In this document: piece by piece, positions 44,201 through 52,516 of the stretch
Numbering within the stretch: position 1 is the first letter of the stretch
Layout of the letters: each line of letters starts with the position of its first letter
Source of the DNA: Lepidostoma basale
Lineage: Eukaryota; Arthropoda; Insecta; Trichoptera; Lepidostomatidae
Direction: 5' to 3'
Assembly (NCBI GenBank): GCA_022606425.2
Contig: JAHDVF020000982.1
Coordinates: 930,001-994,000 of the forward strand
DNA: 64,000 nt
Made by a program: the position numbers and the translations under genes
The notes under the pieces: model-generated
Databases searched by the model: none
What the model saw: only the letters and a program-made list of their open reading frames with translations
Told to the model about the DNA's origin: nothing

Positions 44201-44773
44201 GCAAGCCCCCCCGCCCCAGTCCTGGCCCCAGTCCCGCCCCCCCCTACCTTCCTCAACAACACCCTGAAGGAGCAGGAAGTACGCAAGAGCCCCTTGCTGT
44301 CACAGCCCACGCTGATCCAAGACTCCACTGTGTGTGTCCCATCCGTGTCCCATCCCATTGTCATATGCTGTCTTTACGACCTCATCGAGACATTGAACAT
44401 TCACAACGTGATTCTCACGACTGACTTCACTCCCGATATGGTAGTCTCCGAACTGGTCCGCTTCATCCTGACCATCCGGGAAAGCAGCTCGGTTAAGGAC
44501 ACCTATATAACGTACGAGTTCCTCGTCGGGGTGCACTCGTTCGGCGGCAACAGACTCCTGGTCACCGTCCAGGATCAGAAGTCGGAATGTGTGAACCTCT
44601 CGCTGTGGACCACCGATTTCCAGATCGAGATGATCAAGACTTTCAAGAAGCCGGACTTCCAGCAGCAATTGTTGAAGACGGCCTCGAACCTGGATTCCGA
44701 GGTCAAGGACTGCGTGACTCGCTTCATCCAGGTCGTCAACGACTACCCGGCGGTCTTGGTCAGGCCGGGATGA
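35109..44773 (+). CDS. Gene 2: ZAD protein with one C2H2 finger, 926 aa (4 exons)
   Basis: Probable nuclear protein of the ZAD class. Coding exons: 35109-35246, 38585-38722, 40152-41028, 43146-44773; phases join without error (2,781 nt with stop). The ZAD spans about residues 16-80 with ligand pairs C19/C22 and C58/C61. Residues about 93-240 are Ser/Pro-rich. One C2H2 finger lies at about 242-265 (FHCVFCDKAYMKSSNLRKHR). A Ser-Asp-Glu patch follows. The C-terminal 540 residues, all in exon 4, contain a folded-looking block at the start (LESAEFLRIVQMCWRMAMAR), a low-complexity Pro/Thr/Ser middle and a second ordered block at the end (VICCLYDLIETLNIHNVILT to the stop). I do not recognise that region. 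A single finger is unusual for the class, so binding may involve partners. Confidence 0.92.
35247..36589 (+). other. Gene 2 intron 1, first part
   Basis: Mostly AT-rich intron sequence. 36,010-36,120 is a scrap related to the Penelope-type repeat flank at 12,890-13,000 (TTTATTGTTTCTTGAGCAAT, ATTTTATGGGAATGAAATGT). Around 36,220-36,260 there is a weak match to the L2-like 3' UTR. Nothing else seen. Confidence 0.5.
36590..36925 (+). mobile_element. Solo LTR-like repeat, copy 2
   Basis: Shares GACATGAGTCTACGTTACCA, TTGGCTTCAGCTGACTGACA and ATCTAGAATAAACGTTGAAA with the 8.1-8.5 kb copy. AATAAA near the end is consistent with the R region of an LTR. No internal retrotransposon sequence adjoins it. 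Confidence 0.65.
36928..37372 (+). mobile_element. RTE-like LINE 3' end, subfamily G
   Basis: Contains YKVFEACVLPVGTYGLETVT then LSKQSGENYE, with frameshifts, and ends GGGAATAGGCTGAGGAAGAA with a (GAA)n tail. Related to the 32.4 kb copy. Lies in gene 2 intron 1 directly after an LTR-like repeat. Confidence 0.8.
37650..38525 (-). mobile_element. L2-like LINE 3' end (in gene 2 intron 1)
   Basis: The minus strand encodes (38,206-37,820) HITQHLKELHWLKCPERIQY, YKALHGMAPAYISEL, GDRAFAVAGPSAWNSLPADL and FRSRLKTHLF, the familiar C-terminal block of L2/CR1-group LINEs. A frameshifted upstream piece (LINSFVVSRLDYCNG) lies at 38,514-38,215. The 3' UTR has GAGCGCCATTTTTATGAATT and the tail is (ATT)n. 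Confidence 0.85.
38585..38722 (+). CDS. Gene 2 exon 2: second half of ZAD
   Basis: Encodes VKPFDGLSQIICSQCQIVVG and on to RRRLLNQ, with the second ligand pair CSQC and the Lys/Phe-rich helix typical of a ZAD. The acceptor is GTTTTCAG and the donor GTAACC; both ends are in phase 0. Confidence 0.92.
38817..39156 (+). mobile_element. RTE-like LINE fragment, subfamily A, cut by a TIR element
   Basis: Encodes MSVCNISVNEENLKQVREFV, YLGSMFTADGRTDSDVERRV and on to the MRSL position, where GAGGTCCCTAA is followed by the inverted-repeat element at 39,157. The expected continuation is not present after that element. Confidence 0.8.
39157..40076 (-). mobile_element. TIR DNA transposon remnant with subterminal repeats
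   Basis: The termini are inverted: left AGGCCCGTTTACACGCAACG, right the complement of AAGCCCGTTTACACGCAACG. Both are followed by repeats of ATCGTAACGAT-type and ATCGCTACGAT-type words. The minus strand keeps a decayed coding region: MRAEKMPIKMTPEEALAFFV then DKKLTKDQYISMRW, a one-base frameshift near 39,540, then NADIYPSYRILLETKKKCYP and LQSLLDH. The flanks are TAA on the left and TTA on the right, so the duplication is not certain. Superfamily not assigned. Confidence 0.75.
40152..41028 (+). CDS. Gene 2 exon 3: Ser/Pro-rich linker and single C2H2 finger
   Basis: Encodes ESLTSDNICVTSTSTHDVSS, a long Ser/Pro/Ala-rich stretch, the only C2H2 finger, and a Ser-Asp-Glu patch (DISSSDEE). The acceptor is TCTTTTTCAG and the donor GTGAGT in phase 1. 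The exon begins just downstream of a transposon with terminal inverted repeats. Confidence 0.92.
41385..41965 (+). mobile_element. RTE-like LINE 3' end, subfamily B (gene 2 intron 3)
   Basis: Encodes MRSLRRMCRKMFDRTYDRIP, NDEIRKKCKADDCIMNKIKE, GSLRWFGHMERMDESRMVKK, SSVSGKRSRGRPRKTWHDQI and MVRCINVEEAREVC. The tail is five or more GTTA units. Confidence 0.88.
42030..42235 (+). repeat. Dispersed repeat, partner of 6,945-7,100
   Basis: Contains CTCAGGGAGGCGAAGTTCAT, AAGGAGTACTGCCTCACTGA and TTGTGTCCAAATGAGTCACC, the complements of which occur at 6.9-7.1 kb. Class unknown. Confidence 0.5.
42450..42633 (+). mobile_element. tRNA-like SINE 1
   Basis: Same family as 6,443: TGGTGGTCTAGGGGATAGAA, box-B-like GGTTCGAGCC (closest to the consensus), the ATGAGCTATTTTCTGCTCAT body and an A-run. 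It lies in gene 2 intron 3. Confidence 0.85.
43146..44773 (+). CDS. Gene 2 exon 4: long C-terminal region with stop
   Basis: Encodes the last 541 residues, from VEKDMEPDAFLAVAEPKDKL to NDYPAVLVRPG and TGA. Codon use is GC-rich compared with the flanks, as expected for a real exon. It contains conserved-looking blocks at both ends and a repeated motif, KIPIQKS and RIPIQNT, about 20 residues apart. No known domain is recognised. Confidence 0.93.
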
Positions 44774-44876
44774 GACCACGACTATTGCGCCTGGTGAACA
44801 ATCCGTGGCTCGTGGCAATTGTGCGTCCAATGTAAGCATAACCCGATACCAAACATTTATTATTATTTTATTCATG

Positions 44877-45045
44877 ATTTAATTGTATCTCAATAGAGAC
44901 GAAGATGCAAATTGGAAACTGAATATGGTTGATCAAGGTGTTTACAGGACTTATGACCTGTCATTGGTTGGGTTAAGCGCACGCTTTATGTAATTACAAC
45001 ATTCCCCATTCCACCTTTGTTTATGACCATGTATGACAAATTTTT
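44877..45045. repeat. 170-bp dispersed repeat, copy 2
   Basis: Second copy of the repeat at 8,868-9,035, same strand. It begins about 100 bp after the gene 2 stop codon and may lie within the gene 2 3' UTR. Confidence 0.8.
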
Positions 45046-45323
45046 GGAATTTGTATATATGTTAAAGTCCTATGTCAGATTTCACATGTCAGTTTCAATG
45101 TGCCATCTATGAAGATTTTGATTACATATGTTAATCTTTTTAAGATTACTCTATATACAATCTACATACTAACGCCATCTATGGAGATTTATGTTTATTA
45201 AGCATTAAGCAGAACATCTTTTTAACACAACGTGAAAGGCTACCGCCATTAGCGCACTGTTAGAAGCCGCCTGGAGATGTCACTCCTATCTATATGCCAA
45301 AGAATTTGACCAGATATGATTAC

Positions 45324-45436
45324 AATATTTTTTATGAATGTATACTTATACTTGTATACGAATACTGGATTTGCATGGTGGGTGAAATCCAGTATTCGTA
45401 TACAAGTATAAGTATACTACATTCACAAAAAATATT
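45324..45436. repeat. Near-perfect 50-bp palindrome with 12-bp loop
   Basis: Left arm 45,324-45,372 and right arm 45,385-45,436 are reverse complements except for about three small differences; both contain TATACTTATACTTGTATACG or its complement and ACTGGATTT. The 12-bp loop starts GCATGG. It can form a long hairpin in DNA or RNA. It could be a small palindromic MITE or a hairpin transcript; the sequence alone does not say. Confidence 0.85.
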
Positions 45437-45487
45437 ATTATGTATTTTATTTTTTTAGGGTAACATACAGCCAATATAATAAATATA

Positions 45488-46405
45488 CGAGGCATCTCCA
45501 GAAAGTAAGTGTACTGAATTTTTGTAGGTTACAATTTTTTTTATTTAAACTAAAAATTACGTGGTTAAGCTATTTTTCGACATCGTCGCCATTCCTCTCA
45601 ATGCAGGTGGTGAAGCGGGGTATCAACGTATTGATGCCTTCCTCGAAGTAGTTTCCCGCCAACCACTTCGTCCACTTCTTCACCTCCTTCTTTACCTCCT
45701 CGTCGGTTGAAAACCATTTTCCACCCATGTGCAGCTTCAGGGAGGTAAAGAGATAGAAATCTGAAGGTGGTCAAGGGAATGCGCGGTGATGGTTCAGGAC
45801 ATCCCATTTAAACGAGGCGAGCAGTTCCTTCGTGGCGTTGGCCGTGTGTGGTCTGGAATTGTGGTGCAGCAGGCAGACTCCCTTTGTCAGCATGCCTCAC
45901 CTCTTGTTCTGAATCGCCCTCCGCAATTTTTGCAGGGTCTCACAGTATCTTGCAGAGTTGATGGTGTCCCCTTGAGGCATATATTCAATTATGCCTTGAC
46001 AGTCCCAAAACACGGATGCCATGATTTTCTTGACTGAAATTGTGGTTTTGAACTTTTCTGATCATCATGCACAGACGTAGACCGTTTTTAAACTCGCGAC
46101 ACCACTTGTACACACTCGTACGATTCATAGCTTTATCACCATATGCAGTTTTCACCTCATTATAAACGTTTTCCCTTCCAAATGAGATAACGGATGATGC
46201 CGCATATTTCCCACTTGGCGGGAGATTGGATTGACATTTTTCACGAAACGTGTTGTCGCGTCGACGCTTCTCAACGTACTGACCTCGAACCGGTCTCATT
46301 GCGGAGGGGAAGGGTCAGGCTACACGGAAGTGTAGCCAACATGTCAAAAATAAAATCCATCCGGTCGTGAGAGCCTCAGTACACTTACTTTATAGATATG
46401 CCTCA
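45488..46405 (-). mobile_element. Internally deleted mariner element, 918 bp
   Basis: Inverted termini of about 29 bp (CGAGGCATCTCCAGAAAGTA left; TGAGGCATATCTATAAAGTA read from the right) with TA on each side. The minus strand keeps a mariner-like N-terminal piece (VYNEVKTAYGDKAMNRTSVY, KWCREFKNG) from about 46,300 to 46,060, then frame breaks. The DD34D core is not intact. It is a different subfamily from the 47 kb element. Confidence 0.85.
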
Positions 46406-46529
46406 TATATAAAATGTGTGCGTACTTGTGTACGCACGTAAGAAGTTGTACATCTTTGGAGTAACAAGACAAAAAGAAAGTTTTTAAACAAAAAAAAAAT
46501 AACTCCTAAAGTCCTCATCCCTCATGCCG

Positions 46530-46960
46530 ATACTCTAACTAACTAACTACCCATCACGCCGTCTCCCCGAAGGGGTAGGCAGAAATAATGGACTGCCACA
46601 CTTTTCTTTCCTGACATATTTCTCTCGCTTCCTCAACATTCATACATTGTGTCATGCACGCGCGTCGATTTCTCTGACTCCTCACATGGCCGATATTCAA
46701 TATTTGATTTATTTGATCGTGCCACGTTTTCCTCGGTCTTCCTCTATTTCTGGTTCCATTTACATCATTAACATATACTTTTATTACCGTTCTTTCTTCA
46801 TTCATTCTTTCCGTATGTCCAAACCATCTTAATGATCCTTTCATTATTTTGTTCATGACACCATCATTCGCACCGCATTCACTTCTTACATTTTCATTCG
46901 ACACTATCATACACAAAGTATCCACACATTCGTCTAAGAGATCTCATTTCTACCTTCCTA
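46530..46960 (-). mobile_element. RTE-like LINE 3' end, subfamily A
   Basis: Minus frame 46,925-46,554 is open to the natural stop: VSNENVRSECGANDGVMNKI, MKGSLRWFGHTERMNEERTV, RNRGRPRKTWHDQINQILNI, ending ISAYPFGETA. The tail is (GTTA)n. Confidence 0.85.
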
Positions 46961-46969
46961 TTATTAAAA

Positions 46970-47060
46970 TGTTTGATAATGCTTTAGCAAGGCGAAATGT
47001 CATTTGAGGCAGAAGTTCATTGTAAATAATGAAAGTAAAAAAATTAATAAAATATTTTAT
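46970..47060 (+). mobile_element. Decayed Penelope-type repeat
   Basis: GTTTGATAATGCTTTAGCAA then GGCGAAATGTCATTTGAGG; a shorter relative of the same repeat, ending before the mariner at 47,114. Confidence 0.45.
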
Positions 47061-47113
47061 TCTATATATATTTAGTTTTATTCCACTTGATTTTTATCTT
47101 AGAAGATAATATA

Positions 47114-48400
47114 TTAGGTGTATAACTTTACTTCCGCCGTTTTTTTTCCGAAATTCGAGGCTTTATCGTAAAAAACTGGTTATACATTTATGATTCAAAG
47201 TATTGTCCATCGCTGGCCACTACTTTCTCCCATCTTTCGGGCAGCATACGAATCCCGCGTTGAAAAAACTGGTCATCTTTTGAAGCGATCCACGAATCGA
47301 TCCAATTTTTTACTTCTTCATAAGACCGGAAGTGCTGGTCAGCTAGGCCGTGTGCCATTGATCGAAACAAGTGATAGTCCGAGGGAGCAACGTCTGGAGA
47401 ATACGGCGGGTGGGGTAGGACTTCCCATTTCAAAGTTTCCAAGTATGTCTTGACCACTTTCGCAACATGGGGTCGAGCATTGTCATGCTGTAAAATCACT
47501 TTATCATGTCTCTCGTTGTATTGCGGCCGTTTGTCTTTCAATGCTCGGCTCAAACGCATTAATTGCGTTCGATAACGATCGCCTGTGATTGTTTCAGTCG
47601 GTTTTAACAACTCATAATACACTACGCCGAGCTGGTCCCACCAAATACTGAGCATAACCTTGGAACCGTGAATATTCGGTTTGGCCGTCGACGTGGAAGC
47701 ATGGCCGGGATATCCCCATGATTTTCTGCGCTTGGGATTATCGTAATGAACCCATTTCTCGTCCCCAGTCACAATGCGATGCAGAAATCCCTTCCGTCTT
47801 TGCCTTGCAAGCAGCTGTTCACAAACACACAAACGCCGTTCAACATCTCTCGGCTTCAACTCGTACGGCACCCAATTTCCTTGTTTCTGAATCATTCCCA
47901 TGACTTTCAGGCGTTTTGAAATGGCTGGTTGCGTCACTCCCAATGATCCTGCCAATTCTTGTTGCGTTTGACATGAGTCTTGATCAAGTAATGCCTCCAA
48001 TTCTGCATCTTCGAAAACCTTCTCTCTTCCACCGCCATGCTGGTCTTCGACGTTAAAATCACCGTTCTTGAAGCGTTGAAACCACTCTCGGCACGTTCTT
48101 TCACTAATAGCGGCCTCACCATAGGTATTTGAGAGCATTCGATGAGCCTCAGCCGCAGATTTCTTCATATTAAAGCATAAAATTAAAACCTCCGCAAATG
48201 ACGAGAATTTGGCTCGTAAGCTGACATGTTTAATCGGGAATAACTTTATGATGCAGACACAAATCGACTAATATTTCGATGGCGTTATGTTTACAAATAC
48301 TTAAGCTTATTGTATGACATCTATGATCTATTTATTCCAACTACCACTTACCGCTACTGCCATCTATTGCAAAACGACGGAAGCAATGTTATGCACCTAA
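47114..48400 (-). mobile_element. Mariner element, nearly intact, 1,287 bp
   Basis: A complete DD34D mariner with inverted termini of about 30 bp (left starts TTAGGTGTATAACTTTACTT, right end reads TTAGGTGCATAACATTGCTT on the other strand; 26 of 30 match) and a flanking TA duplication at 47,112-47,113 and 48,401-48,402. It carries a long transposase frame on the minus strand. The size is normal for mariner. It lies beside a decayed Penelope-type repeat. Confidence 0.93.
47188..48168 (-). CDS. Mariner transposase (326 aa open, N-terminus frameshifted)
   Basis: Cut-and-paste transposase. It has the helix-turn-helix DNA-binding half (ERTCREWFQRFKNGDF; TQPAISKRLKVMG), then the catalytic triad: D in VTGDEKWV, D in QHDNARPH and D in YSPDVAPSDYHLF, the last two 34 residues apart (DD34D). 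It ends ERWEKVVASDGQYFES. An ATG at 48,227 opens a 13-residue peptide resembling the usual mariner N-terminus, but a one-base loss near 48,185-48,194 puts it out of frame with the body. So the copy is probably inactive, although the catalytic core is uninterrupted. Confidence 0.92.
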   Translation of the reverse strand: MKKSAAEAHRMLSNTYGEAAISERTCREWFQRFKNGDFNVEDQHGGGREKVFEDAELEALLDQDSCQTQQELAGSLGVTQPAISKRLKVMGMIQKQGNWVPYELKPRDVERRLCVCEQLLARQRRKGFLHRIVTGDEKWVHYDNPKRRKSWGYPGHASTSTAKPNIHGSKVMLSIWWDQLGVVYYELLKPTETITGDRYRTQLMRLSRALKDKRPQYNERHDKVILQHDNARPHVAKVVKTYLETLKWEVLPHPPYSPDVAPSDYHLFRSMAHGLADQHFRSYEEVKNWIDSWIASKDDQFFQRGIRMLPERWEKVVASDGQYFES

Positions 48401-48532
48401 TAGAATCATTGCATTTCAACCCACACCCATTAGCAATTCATACATTAGCCCAACAAACATTGATGTAAGTACCAGAAGATGGTAACGAAATGCTTAAAAT
48501 CAAGTGATATAAAACTACATATTATAAGACTA

Positions 48533-48733
48533 ACTAACTAACCATCACGCCGTCTCTCCGAAGGGGTAGGCAGAAAGAATGGACTGCCACAGTTTAACCG
48601 ATGCGGCACTCCATCCTTCTCTTTTCGCCCCTGCGGGAGACGCGTTGTGATGGGTTGCGAACCTCATCGCCACCAATAGGCATCTTCCACGAACATTTCC
48701 ATCGTCCAACGTCAACAAAATAAATCTGTAACA
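48533..48733 (-). mobile_element. SINE 3 with RTE-like 3' end (full)
   Basis: Minus strand: body ATGCCTATTGGTGGCGATGA, box-B-like GGTTCGCAACCC, GGAGTGCCGCATCGGTTAAA, then about 50 bp identical to the RTE-like subfamily A 3' end and a (GTTA)n tail. About 200 bp long. Confidence 0.8.
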
Positions 48734-48754
48734 AATAATACAGAATACTTCTTC

Positions 48755-49297
48755 TTCGATGGCCCTACAGCCCATATCGAGCCTTGGCCTCCAGTATTCT
48801 TTGCCTTCAACTCCTCCTGTCCTCAGCTTCGACCTTCCAATCTGACACTCGTAACAATTTCACCCAACTTCATCCTCCCATCGCAGCCTTGGTCGTCCAA
48901 TTGGTCTTCTACCACCTGGGTGCCACTCCAGCAATCTTTTTGGGGTTCGCGATGACGGCATCCTCTGCACGTGACCAGCCCATCTCAGTCTATTCAGTCT
49001 GACCTGCGTGGAGAGACTGGGAGCTTTGTAAATATAGTACAGCTCGTCATTATGCCGCCCTCTCCAGTCTTCACCGTCATTCACAGGTCCCAGAATTCTG
49101 CGCAGCACCCTTCTCTCAAAAGTATCCAGTCGCTCTGCGGATTTCGCTCTCATTGTCCACGCCTCTCATCCATAGGTCACTACTGTTCGGATGATTGTTT
49201 TATACAGGATGATTTTGGTTTTCCAGTGTATGTTTCTTGATTTGAACGCTGGTAGTAGAGAGAAAAATGTTTTGTTGCCAATTGTGATTCTTCTTAC
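48755..49297 (-). mobile_element. RTE-like LINE 3' end, subfamily D, second copy
   Basis: Minus-strand frame 49,153-48,860 gives RAKSAERLDTFERRVLRRIL and GPVNDGEDWRGRHNDELYYI, then the WAGHVQRM and GRPRLRWEDEVG blocks. The (GAA)n tail is seen as TTCTTCTTCG at 48,749-48,759. Its 5' break point is close to where the window-start copy begins. Confidence 0.8.
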
Positions 49298-49324
49298 AAA
49301 TACAAAATACAATGATATAAAATA

Positions 49325-49905
49325 AGGGTAACAAAGTGAATGGAGCTTTAAAAATAGTTATTGGAAACAAGAATTTATCAATGAAAGCGAAAACGGCTGT
49401 TCACAATGGAGTTCTGGTCCCAACCCTAATGTATGGAAGCGAAGCATGGAACTGGCAGAAGAAGGATGAGAGTAGAATAAATGCGGTAGAGATGAGGTCC
49501 CTAAGACGTATGTGTGGTAGAACGATATACGACAGAATCTCAAATGCTGATATAAGAAAGGAATGTAGAGCGGAAGAAGGTATTATGAACAAAATTATGA
49601 AAGGATCGCTGCGTTGGTTCGGATATATGGAACGCATGGATGGAGAAAGAATGGTTAAGAAAGTATACGTTAATGATGTATATGGGGTACGAAGTCGAGG
49701 CAGACCGAGGAAAACATGGCATGACCAAATTAATCAAATTTTAAAGGTTGGTCATGTTAGAAGTCGGAGGAATCGACGTGCGTGTATGACACGTTGTATG
49801 AATGTGGAGGAAGCTAGAGAGGTTTGCCAGGATAGAGTAGTGTGGAGTTCCATTCTCTCTGCCTACCTCTGCGGAGAAACGGCGTGATGGTTTGTTTGTT
49901 TTTAA
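49325..49905 (+). mobile_element. RTE-like LINE 3' end, subfamily A (open to the natural stop)
   Basis: An open 183-residue frame: NGALKIVIGNKNLSMKAKTA, VHNGVLVPTLMYGSEAWNWQ, KGSLRWFGYMERMDGERMVK, RGRPRKTWHDQINQILKVGH and MTRCMNVEEAREVCQDRVVW, to the stop after GETA. Useful as the subfamily reference. Tail GTTTGTTTG type. Confidence 0.88.
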
Positions 49906-49984
49906 AATAAAATAACAAAATAAAAAAAATATAACACAATGTTCTTTTAGATGGTGCAAATGTTGTCAGCTGGACGATCCGGAC

Positions 49985-50385
49985 TTTTGTGTTTATTTAA
50001 TTTATATTTCACGTATCCACTGTTCTTTTAAATAACTGTTATTAGGCACTTCTTCCAATTCTTGCAAAAACTTCCAAATGAATTTAATTTCATATAACTT
50101 ATTACTCCACGTATCCACCGTTTTTTTTATTTCACTGTAATTAGGCACCTATAACAATCCAGCAAGAACTTTAAAATATTATTGAAGAAAATATTCAAAT
50201 TGTCATTGGAACAAATGAACAATTTATTTTAACACTTGTCAAAATTCTTTATATAGACGAAAAACTTATACAATTTTAACATCAAAATATTGCAAACGTA
50301 TTACGTGTCACAATTAACTATTATAAAGTGCGTCAATATTAAAATTGATCAAAATAATTCACTTATACATGAAATATCTCAAAAA
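49985..50385. repeat. Unclassified dispersed repeat, copy 2
   Basis: Contains CAAATTGTCATTGGAACAAA and CGTATTACGTGTCACAATTA, and repeats its own left end (CACGTATCCACTGTTCTTTT and CACGTATCCACCGTTTTTTT). Same strand as copy 1. Confidence 0.7.
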
Positions 50386-50514
50386 CATACAAAGATTTTT
50401 TTTAATAACAAAAAAAAAACATTGTGCACTGCCATCTTTGTTTCAGTAGATATATTTCTTTGTCTTTTTTTTTTTATATACTTTGTATATACAACACTAA
50501 TTTAAAAAAAAAAT

Positions 50515-51065
50515 TTGTCATCGCAAACAAAAACCTATCCAAAAAAGCTAGAATGGCAGTGCACAATGGTGTTCTTCTACCGACCCTTATGTATGGAAGC
50601 GAAGCATGGAACTGGCAAAAGAAGGATGAAAGTAGAATAAATGCAGTAGAAATGAGATCTCTTAGACGAATGTGTGGATACTCTGTGTATGATAGAGTGT
50701 CGAATGAAAATATAATAAGTGAATGTAGTGCGAATGATGGTGTTATGAACAAAATAATGAAAGGATCATTAAGATGGTTTGGACATATGGAAAGAATGAA
50801 TGAATAAATAATGGTAAAAAAATTATACGTTAACGATGTAAATGGAATCAGAAATAGAGTAAGACCGAGGAAAACGTGGCACGATCAAATAAATCAAATA
50901 TTGATTGTCGGCCATGTGAGGAGTCAGAGAAATCGACGCACGTGCATGACACGATGTATGAATGTTGAGGAAACGAGAGAAATATGTCAGGAAAGAAAAG
51001 TGTGGCAGTCCATTCTTTCTGCCTACCCCTTCGGGGAGACGGCGTGATGGTTAGTTAGTTAGTTT
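50515..51065 (+). mobile_element. RTE-like LINE 3' end, subfamily A
   Basis: Encodes KARMAVHNGVLLPTLMYGSE and on through WFGHMERMNE, then a stop, then LYVNDVNGIRNRVRPRKTWH to ILSAYPFGETA. The tail is (GTTA)n. Close relative of the 10.1 and 51.8 kb copies. Confidence 0.85.
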
Positions 51066-51269
51066 AATTTTGTTCTTATTTCTACTACTATTATTATGAT
51101 TAACTCTCAATCATTTTGTTTGACCGTATTTTGCCTTAGCTTAAATTCAATGAACTGTTTATTGTATTTGTGGTAGCATGTAATTGGCTTTATTTATTAT
51201 TTTTCTTAATGTTTCTTAATTAGTATATTGATATCGCTGTATGCTGCCCTTACTGAATAAATAAATAAA

Positions 51270-51700
51270 ATAAATAAATGGGTAAGCCTGTCCCGATGGA
51301 ATCATGATCTTCGGTTAGTTGGGTGTCTTTTAATGACGTGAATGTTTCTTCGTTTCAGAAATGCAAAACGTGATGGGTACAAGTAGTCGCATCTTCTTCA
51401 TTTGGCTCTTCCTCTGGTACGGAAAGAAATCGGTGCTACTTGCAGCTGTGCTTGGCACAGCAGCGGAGAAGGCGAGCCCTGATGCAGGCACCGGCCTTGC
51501 GACCATAGTTCGGATCCCACAATAACATTTCTAATGATCTCGGAAACACGTATATGTGCTCAGTGAAGTTGGACCATTCTCTGTGATTGTACATACAAAT
51601 ATCTTGTTTTAGGATTGACTCATTTGTGTCCGCGGACAATACCACAGTTTTAAGCACATTGTATGCTGGTTTTTATAACCTAACCTAGGGGTCGACAGTT
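51270..51700. other. Non-repetitive island, possible exon
   Basis: Between two RTE-like copies. The minus strand has a 73-codon frame (51,657-51,436; contains CMYNHREWSNFTEHIYVFPR). The plus strand has an acceptor-like TTCGTTTCAG followed by a frame starting MQNVMGTSSRIFFIWLFLWY. Neither is recognised. It may be an exon of an unknown gene or a piece of an unknown repeat. Confidence 0.25.
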
Positions 51701-51814
51701 TGTCAAGTGAGAAGAGCCAAAACGTCATGGAAACAGGATAACAAAGATACTGGAGAGAGAGACAACAATATTCGATGTATGCAACACCTTAAATTCATAA
51801 AACAAACATTACTT

Positions 51815-52245
51815 TACCCTTGTGTATGGAAGCGAAGCATGGAACTGTCAAAAGAAGGATGAAAGTAGAATAAATGCAGTAGAAATGAGATCTCTTAGGC
51901 AAATGTGTGGATACTCAAGTGTATGATAGAGTGTCGAATGAAAATATAAGAAGTGAATGCGGTGCGAATGATGGTGTTATAAACAAAATAATGAAGGGAT
52001 CATTAAGATGGTTTGGACACATGGAAAGAATGAATGTAGAAAGAATGGTAAAAAAAGTATTTCTTAATGATGTAAATGGAACTAGAAATAGAGAAAGACC
52101 GAGTAAATGCACAATAAAAAAAATCAACTATTGAATGTTGGCCACGTCAGAGAAATAAACGCGCGTGCATGACACGTTGCATGAATGTTGAGGAAGCGAG
52201 AGAAATATGTCAGGAAAGAAAAGTGTGGCAGTCCATTCTTTCTTG
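51815..52245 (+). mobile_element. RTE-like LINE 3' end, subfamily A
   Basis: Contains VSNENIRSECGANDGVINKI, MKGSLRWFGHMERMNVERMV and VFLNDVNGTRNRERPSK, then frameshifts; ends GTGTGGCAGTCCATTCTTTC without the usual last bases and tail. A separate 3' scrap of the family follows at 52,350-52,450. Confidence 0.75.
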
Positions 52246-52516
52246 CGTAATGATGAAAAGAGCTATTCGATAAAATAATGTTTAATGTTTTCAAACATTT
52301 GTTTATATCTTTAAATATGTTTAATTTGAATTCAGCCATTTGTGAAGTTCGAAAATTGACTTGCTTGTGTATTATGATGTATGAATGTAGAGGAAGCTCG
52401 AGAGGTATGTCAGGATAGAGCAGTATTAACAGTGTGATGGTTAGTTGTTTAAAAAATACATTTCTATATAAACCAGCATACAATGAGATAGTACAACATA
52501 CATACAATGTTATAAG

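Noticed and set aside
44300..44875. Minus-strand ORF of 191 codons opposite gene 2 exon 4
   Set aside because: Antisense shadow of a GC-rich coding exon; no motif, no promoter, and the sense frame is clearly the coding one.
49336..49887. Independent 183-residue host gene
   Set aside because: It is the 3' end of an RTE-like reverse transcriptase ORF with many copies in the window and a microsatellite tail.
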